Source of the DNA: Natrialbaceae archaeon Tc-Br11_E2g1
Lineage (GTDB): Archaea > Halobacteriota > Halobacteria > Halobacteriales > Natrialbaceae
Assembly (NCBI GenBank): GCA_001564255.1
Contig: LKNC01000104.1
Coordinates: forward strand, 1 to 8,668
Direction of reading: 5' to 3'
DNA length: 8,668 bases
Part shown: piece after piece, positions 6,407 through 8,668 of the stretch
How positions within the stretch are numbered: position 1 is the first letter of the stretch
Layout of the letters: each line of letters starts with the position of its first letter
Notes under the pieces: model-generated
Databases searched by the model: none
What the model was told of the DNA's origin: nothing
What the model saw: only the letters and a program-made list of their open reading frames with translations
Translations under genes and position numbers: made by a program

Positions 6407-7441
6407 TTACCGTCCCCGCCTGAGCTCTTCGATCAGTTGCTCGATCGTCTCGCTTTGCCGTTCGAGGAGGTCGTTCTGGCGTTCGACGGTCGCCTCGAGC
6501 GCCCCGATCCGCTCGAGCAACTCCGGGTCTGGAGCGGTGGCTGCGGGTTCGAAACCGCTTCCCTCGAGGGAGCCCTCGGACTCCCCGGGTGCGTCCGCGA
6601 TCGCCGTCGCCGCCCGACCGCCGGAGGCCGACTCCACCGATCCCCCGTCGGACGACCCGACGGCCGCGAGTGGATCGTCGGCTCCCCCGGCAGGGCGGTC
6701 AGCGACGTCGGCTTCGTCGTCGGGTGCGGGCGGGTTCGCCTCGAGGGGGTCGACGCCGCTTGCGAACGCTTCCGAGGGGTCGTCCGCTGGCTCCTCTCTC
6801 TCGGGGGCGAGGCGGTCGTTGAGTTCGTCGAGTGAGTCCACGCCGTGGTACTCGAACAGGGCCCGTTTGAGCCGTTCGCTGACGTCGTCGGCACTGTCGT
6901 TCGGGGCCTTGATCCGGTGTTGACGCCCGTCGGCCTCGAGGACGATCTGTGTCGCCACGCTGCCGGGTTCGAAACTGAGGTTCGTCACGTCGTCGTAGTG
7001 GTACTGTTCGAAGTCCCCGTCCCAGACCGCCTCGCCGATGTGTTTGACCAGCCTGTCGCTCGTGACGATCACCGTGAGTTCGCTAAAGCGGTAGGTCTCG
7101 AGGACCGTCTCGTCCGGGTCAGTGACGTCGTTGCCGCCGAGGACGCCGGCCAGAACCGGGTGCAAGACCGATGCCGTCCGCTTTGCCGGCACGGTAAACT
7201 CCCGATCCCCCTCGAGGGCGTACTCGAGGGTCACCCGCGCCTTCCGTCTCCCCTCCGAGAGGGCCAGGCGGTCTGCACTGTGGGGATACTCCTCGACGGA
7301 CTCGTCGCTCAACAGCCCGTCCCCACGGTAGAGTAGCGTCCTCGAGGGCGTAACGAAGAGTTCGTCCTCGCCGCCGAGTGGGACCCGTGTGGAGACCTCT
7401 TCGCCGTCGAGAGTAGACTGGACGATGGGCGGAACGTTCAT
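6407..7441 (-). CDS. Haloarchaeal protein with tandem PH-like domains, acidic linker and coiled coil (possibly DUF7115)
   Basis: 344-aa cytoplasmic protein of unknown function. Residues 1-100 and 113-198 look like two copies of a small beta-rich, PH-like domain. Compare DELFVTPSRTLLYRGDGLLS (26-45) with ELTVIVTSDRLVKHIGEAVW (121-140); each copy then runs through strands to a C-terminal helix. Residues 212-305 are a low-complexity Asp/Glu/Ala/Ser/Gly/Pro linker. Residues 306-341 (LLERIGALEATVERQNDLLE and following) show heptad-like Leu/Ile spacing, so a coiled coil and oligomerisation are likely. The ATG at 7441 is chosen over upstream ones at 7471 and 7576: it lies 28 nt behind ATTTATG, and the upstream codons overlap that promoter and the tRNA start. 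The name DUF7115 is from memory and uncertain. Confidence 0.78.
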   Translation of the reverse strand: MNVPPIVQSTLDGEEVSTRVPLGGEDELFVTPSRTLLYRGDGLLSDESVEEYPHSADRLALSEGRRKARVTLEYALEGDREFTVPAKRTASVLHPVLAGVLGGNDVTDPDETVLETYRFSELTVIVTSDRLVKHIGEAVWDGDFEQYHYDDVTNLSFEPGSVATQIVLEADGRQHRIKAPNDSADDVSERLKRALFEYHGVDSLDELNDRLAPEREEPADDPSEAFASGVDPLEANPPAPDDEADVADRPAGGADDPLAAVGSSDGGSVESASGGRAATAIADAPGESEGSLEGSGFEPAATAPDPELLERIGALEATVERQNDLLERQSETIEQLIEELRRGR

Positions 7442-7465
7442 GCACCGGAGTTTGTAACCTCCAGT

Positions 7466-7472
7466 CATAAAT
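7466..7472 (-). promoter_or_regulatory. TATA box of the PH-like/coiled-coil protein gene
   Basis: Minus strand ATTTATG, centred about 28 bases before the ATG at 7441. This supports a leaderless start there. An upstream ATG at 7471 lies inside this box and therefore cannot be the start. Confidence 0.6.
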
Positions 7473-7510
7473 CCGTGGGTGTCCGTTGCACGCCCGGGGA
7501 GAAAGGGAAG

Positions 7511-7519
7511 GTTAAAGAA
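7511..7519 (+). promoter_or_regulatory. TATA-like promoter of the tRNA-Met gene
   Basis: GTTAAAGAA, centred about 28-29 bases before the first base of the tRNA (7544), the spacing expected for an archaeal promoter. It lies about 70 bp from the divergent protein gene's start, so the two promoters share one short region. Confidence 0.55.
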
Positions 7520-7543
7520 ATAGACCGCACTACGGGAGAGTGA

Positions 7544-7696
7544 GCCCGGGTGGCTTAGCTGGACATAGCGCCGCACTCATAGGGTTCAGAGATTCGGTGC
7601 GGTTTCGCCTTGGAAGCACCCGTGTCCCCAACGAGGACTGCCGAGCCTCGAACCTGGGACATGCGGAGATCGAGGGTTCGGAGCCCTCCCCGGGCA
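7544..7696 (+). tRNA. Elongator tRNA-Met (CAU), with a 79-nt intron
   Basis: The acceptor stem GCCCGGG (7544-7550) pairs with CCCGGGC (7689-7695), with discriminator A7696; CCA is not encoded. The D arm is 7553-7569 (GCT/AGC). The anticodon stem CCGCA (7571-7575) pairs with TGCGG (7662-7666), with anticodon CAT at 7578-7580. The T stem is GAGGG/CCCTC (7672-7676 / 7684-7688). Exons 7544-7581 and 7661-7696 join to a 74-nt tRNA. An intron at position 37/38 of a CAU tRNA is the known arrangement for haloarchaeal elongator tRNA-Met; initiator and Ile2 tRNAs are less likely for that reason. The T loop reads TTCGGAG, with G instead of the near-universal A at position 58. A TTTT run follows at 7698-7701. 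Confidence 0.95.
7582..7660 (+). other. tRNA-Met intron with bulge-helix-bulge splice motif
   Basis: The precursor can form a textbook archaeal bulge-helix-bulge. CUCA (7576-7579) pairs with UGGG (7655-7658) as the 4-bp central helix. Flanking bulges are UAG (7580-7582) and ACA (7659-7661). GGUUC (7583-7587) pairs with GAACC (7650-7654) on the intron side. Cleavage by the tRNA splicing endonuclease after A7581 and after C7660 releases 79 nt. Inside, GGTGC/GCACC (7596-7600 / 7616-7620) and GTCC/GGAC (7624-7627 / 7635-7638) form two more stems. No box C or box D sequence is present, unlike the guide-RNA intron of haloarchaeal tRNA-Trp. Confidence 0.9.
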
Positions 7697-7697
7697 C

Positions 7698-7701
7698 TTT
7701 T
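7698..7701 (+). terminator. Short T-run after tRNA-Met
   Basis: TTTT begins two bases after the discriminator base. Short oligo-T runs end many archaeal tRNA transcripts. A possible stem GGCACT (7693-7698) with AGTGCC (7727-7732) overlaps the tRNA end and could help or hinder 3' processing. Confidence 0.4.
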
Positions 7702-7763
7702 CCAAAGACGTTACGACTCGAAGAGGAGTGCCAACGCCGAAAATGCCCCGCCCGGGCGCTTGG

Positions 7764-7792
7764 TTTATATATGGGAATGTTTCCCAATATAT
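7764..7792. promoter_or_regulatory. AT-flanked inverted repeat (operator-like) before the cpgS-like gene
   Basis: TGGGAA (7772-7777), TGT, TTCCCA (7781-7786) is a perfect 6-bp inverted repeat with a 3-bp spacer. It is flanked by TTTATATA on the left and ATATAT on the right, so near-symmetry extends to about 27 bp with a one-base shift. It lies about 25 bp upstream of the presumed TATA box of the cpgS-like gene, fitting an activator site or BRE-overlapping repressor site. TTTATATA could alternatively be a TATA box in its own right. Confidence 0.5.
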
Positions 7793-7811
7793 GGTGATGG
7801 TGGCGTACGTT

Positions 7812-7821
7812 TTTACTAATA
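7812..7821 (+). promoter_or_regulatory. TATA-like box of the cpgS-like gene
   Basis: TTTACTAATA, centred about 29 bases before the ATG at 7846. The spacing fits a leaderless transcript; no Shine-Dalgarno sequence is visible before the ATG. Confidence 0.5.
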
Positions 7822-7845
7822 GACGGCGTATGACGAACCATAGTT

Positions 7846-8668
7846 ATGAGTACACCATCGAATACTTCGGAAATTCCCCTGCATCTGTCCGATTCCGCTC
7901 TCGACAGGTTCGACGGGGACGCCGTCGTCTGTCTGGTCGACGGGGAGCACTATCCACCGGTTACGTCGGCAACGCTCGAGGCGCTCGAGTCCAACGGCGC
8001 GGTCGTCTCCGGACTCGCCTTTCTGGGCGGGACCGAAAAGATCGAGGATCCGACGGCGGAGTTGGCGACGGCCGGAGCCACGGACGCCGCCGGGATCTAC
8101 ACCGCGGAGGACGGGGACGTTCTCGGCGCGATCGAACGGGCAATCTCCGAGCAGGAGCCGACGATCGTCGTCGACCTGTCGGACGAACCGGTCGTAACCT
8201 ACGAGGACCGGTTCGAGATCGCGTCGACGATCCTGACCCACGGCGTCGACTACGTCGGTGCGGACTTCGTCTTCGAGAGCCCGGAGGCGAACGACGTGCT
8301 CGATCGGCCGAGCCTCTCGATCATCGGGACGGGCAAACGGATCGGAAAGACCGCCGTGGGCGTCTCGATCGCCCGGACGATGGACGAGGAGGGGTACGAC
8401 CCGACGATGGTCTGTATGGGCCGTGGCGGCCCACCGGACCCGGTCGTCGTCGACACGAGCGAGCGGACGATCGACGCCGACGCGCTCATCGAACTGGCAG
8501 AACGCGGCGAACACGCGGCCTCGGACTATCTCGAGGAAGCGCTGCTCGCCGGCGTGCCCACCGTCGGCTGCAGGCGGTGTGGTGGCGGCATGGCGGGCAA
8601 CCCCGTCGCCTCGAACGTGGTCGCTGGCGCCGAGCAGACGGCCGATCTCGCCGACGGCTTCGTCATCA
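7846..8668 (+). CDS. Cyclic 2,3-diphosphoglycerate synthetase-like protein, 3' end cut
   Basis: The first 274 residues of a protein resembling archaeal cyclic 2,3-diphosphoglycerate synthetase (cpgS), which in methanogens closes 2,3-diphosphoglycerate to the cyclic form with ATP; the full family length is about 440-460 aa. Visible: the N-terminal strand and motif VVCLVDGEHYPPV (27-39), typical of this family; LGGTEKIEDP (60-69); a Walker A-like loop GTGKRIGKTAV (161-171) opening the ATP-binding domain; CMGRGGPPDP (190-199); and GCRRCGGGMAGN (241-252) with a Cys pair. ATG 7846 follows a TATA-like box and the N-terminus matches family start. The gene has its own promoter, with an inverted repeat upstream. 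Whether the haloarchaeal enzyme makes cyclic DPG is unknown to me; the family call is fairly sure, the substrate less so. Confidence 0.8.
   Translation, partial: MSTPSNTSEIPLHLSDSALDRFDGDAVVCLVDGEHYPPVTSATLEALESNGAVVSGLAFLGGTEKIEDPTAELATAGATDAAGIYTAEDGDVLGAIERAISEQEPTIVVDLSDEPVVTYEDRFEIASTILTHGVDYVGADFVFESPEANDVLDRPSLSIIGTGKRIGKTAVGVSIARTMDEEGYDPTMVCMGRGGPPDPVVVDTSERTIDADALIELAERGEHAASDYLEEALLAGVPTVGCRRCGGGMAGNPVASNVVAGAEQTADLADGFVI

Noticed and set aside
7442..7576. 45-codon N-terminal extension of the PH-like protein
   Set aside because: It would run through its own TATA box and into the start of the tRNA-Met gene.
7582..7660. Box C/D guide RNA inside the tRNA intron
   Set aside because: No RTGATGA-like box C and no CTGA box D are present.
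7689..7760. tRNA-Met as an integration (att) site, given GCCCGGGC again at 7750-7757
   Set aside because: The repeat is only eight bases and self-complementary, with no integrase gene or longer copy of the tRNA 3' end in the window.
7816..8514. 232-codon minus-strand frame opposite the cpgS-like gene
   Set aside because: The + strand carries conserved motifs (DGEHYPP, GTGKRIGKT); the minus translation is Asp/Arg/Val-rich with no recognisable domain and is a shadow.
1..8668. CRISPR array, toxin-antitoxin, restriction or other defence genes
   Set aside because: No regularly spaced repeats and no recognisable defence or transposase protein on either strand.

Overview
The window looks like chromosome from a haloarchaeon (class Halobacteria). 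It is GC-rich with strong G/C preference at third codon positions. Its proteins are rich in Asp and Glu. Starts lie about 27-29 nt behind TATA-like boxes, as expected for leaderless mRNAs, and the elongator tRNA-Met gene carries an intron with a bulge-helix-bulge splice site. The very frequent CTCGAG/CTCGAC codon pairs recall Natrialbales-type genomes, but that placement is a weak inference.

Left part (1-3254, + strand): two genes of a molybdenum hydroxylase (xanthine dehydrogenase / CO dehydrogenase family). The large Mo-cofactor subunit is cut by the left edge and is coupled by a one-base stop/start overlap to the FAD subunit. The [2Fe-2S] small subunit is not seen and presumably lies further left. 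The large subunit has the AYRGAGR signature of form II 'CoxL-like' enzymes, so its substrate need not be CO. Converging on this pair is gshA (4368-3286, - strand), the glutamate-cysteine ligase that makes gamma-glutamylcysteine, the main small thiol of haloarchaea.

Middle part (4369-6406): a 342-bp intergenic region separates gshA from a divergent small ArsR-like winged-helix regulator (4711-5082). It holds repeated operator-like GTACAA(G/A)TA sequences and a start-less, protein-like reading frame that may be a gene remnant. Past the regulator is a 109-bp palindromic, MITE-like element (5124-5232), ending just short of the stop codon of a converging zinc-ribbon gene (probable DUF2103). That gene shares a short divergent promoter region with a second small Cys-containing haloarchaeal protein (possibly DUF5830).

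Right part (6407-8668): a leftward gene for a haloarchaeal protein with an apparent PH-like domain duplication, an acidic linker and a C-terminal coiled coil. Its stop codon abuts the previous gene's with no gap. Next comes the intron-containing elongator tRNA-Met (7544-7696), then a promoter region with a perfect TGGGAA-N3-TTCCCA inverted repeat. The last gene is a cyclic 2,3-diphosphoglycerate synthetase-like gene (from 7846) cut by the right edge.

Apart from the Mo-hydroxylase pair, the genes appear to be independent single-gene units. I see no defence system, CRISPR array, prophage or transposase. The most noteworthy items are the MITE-like element, the operator-like repeats before the ArsR-like gene and the cpgS-like gene, the cpgS-like gene itself, and the unusual T-loop of the tRNA.
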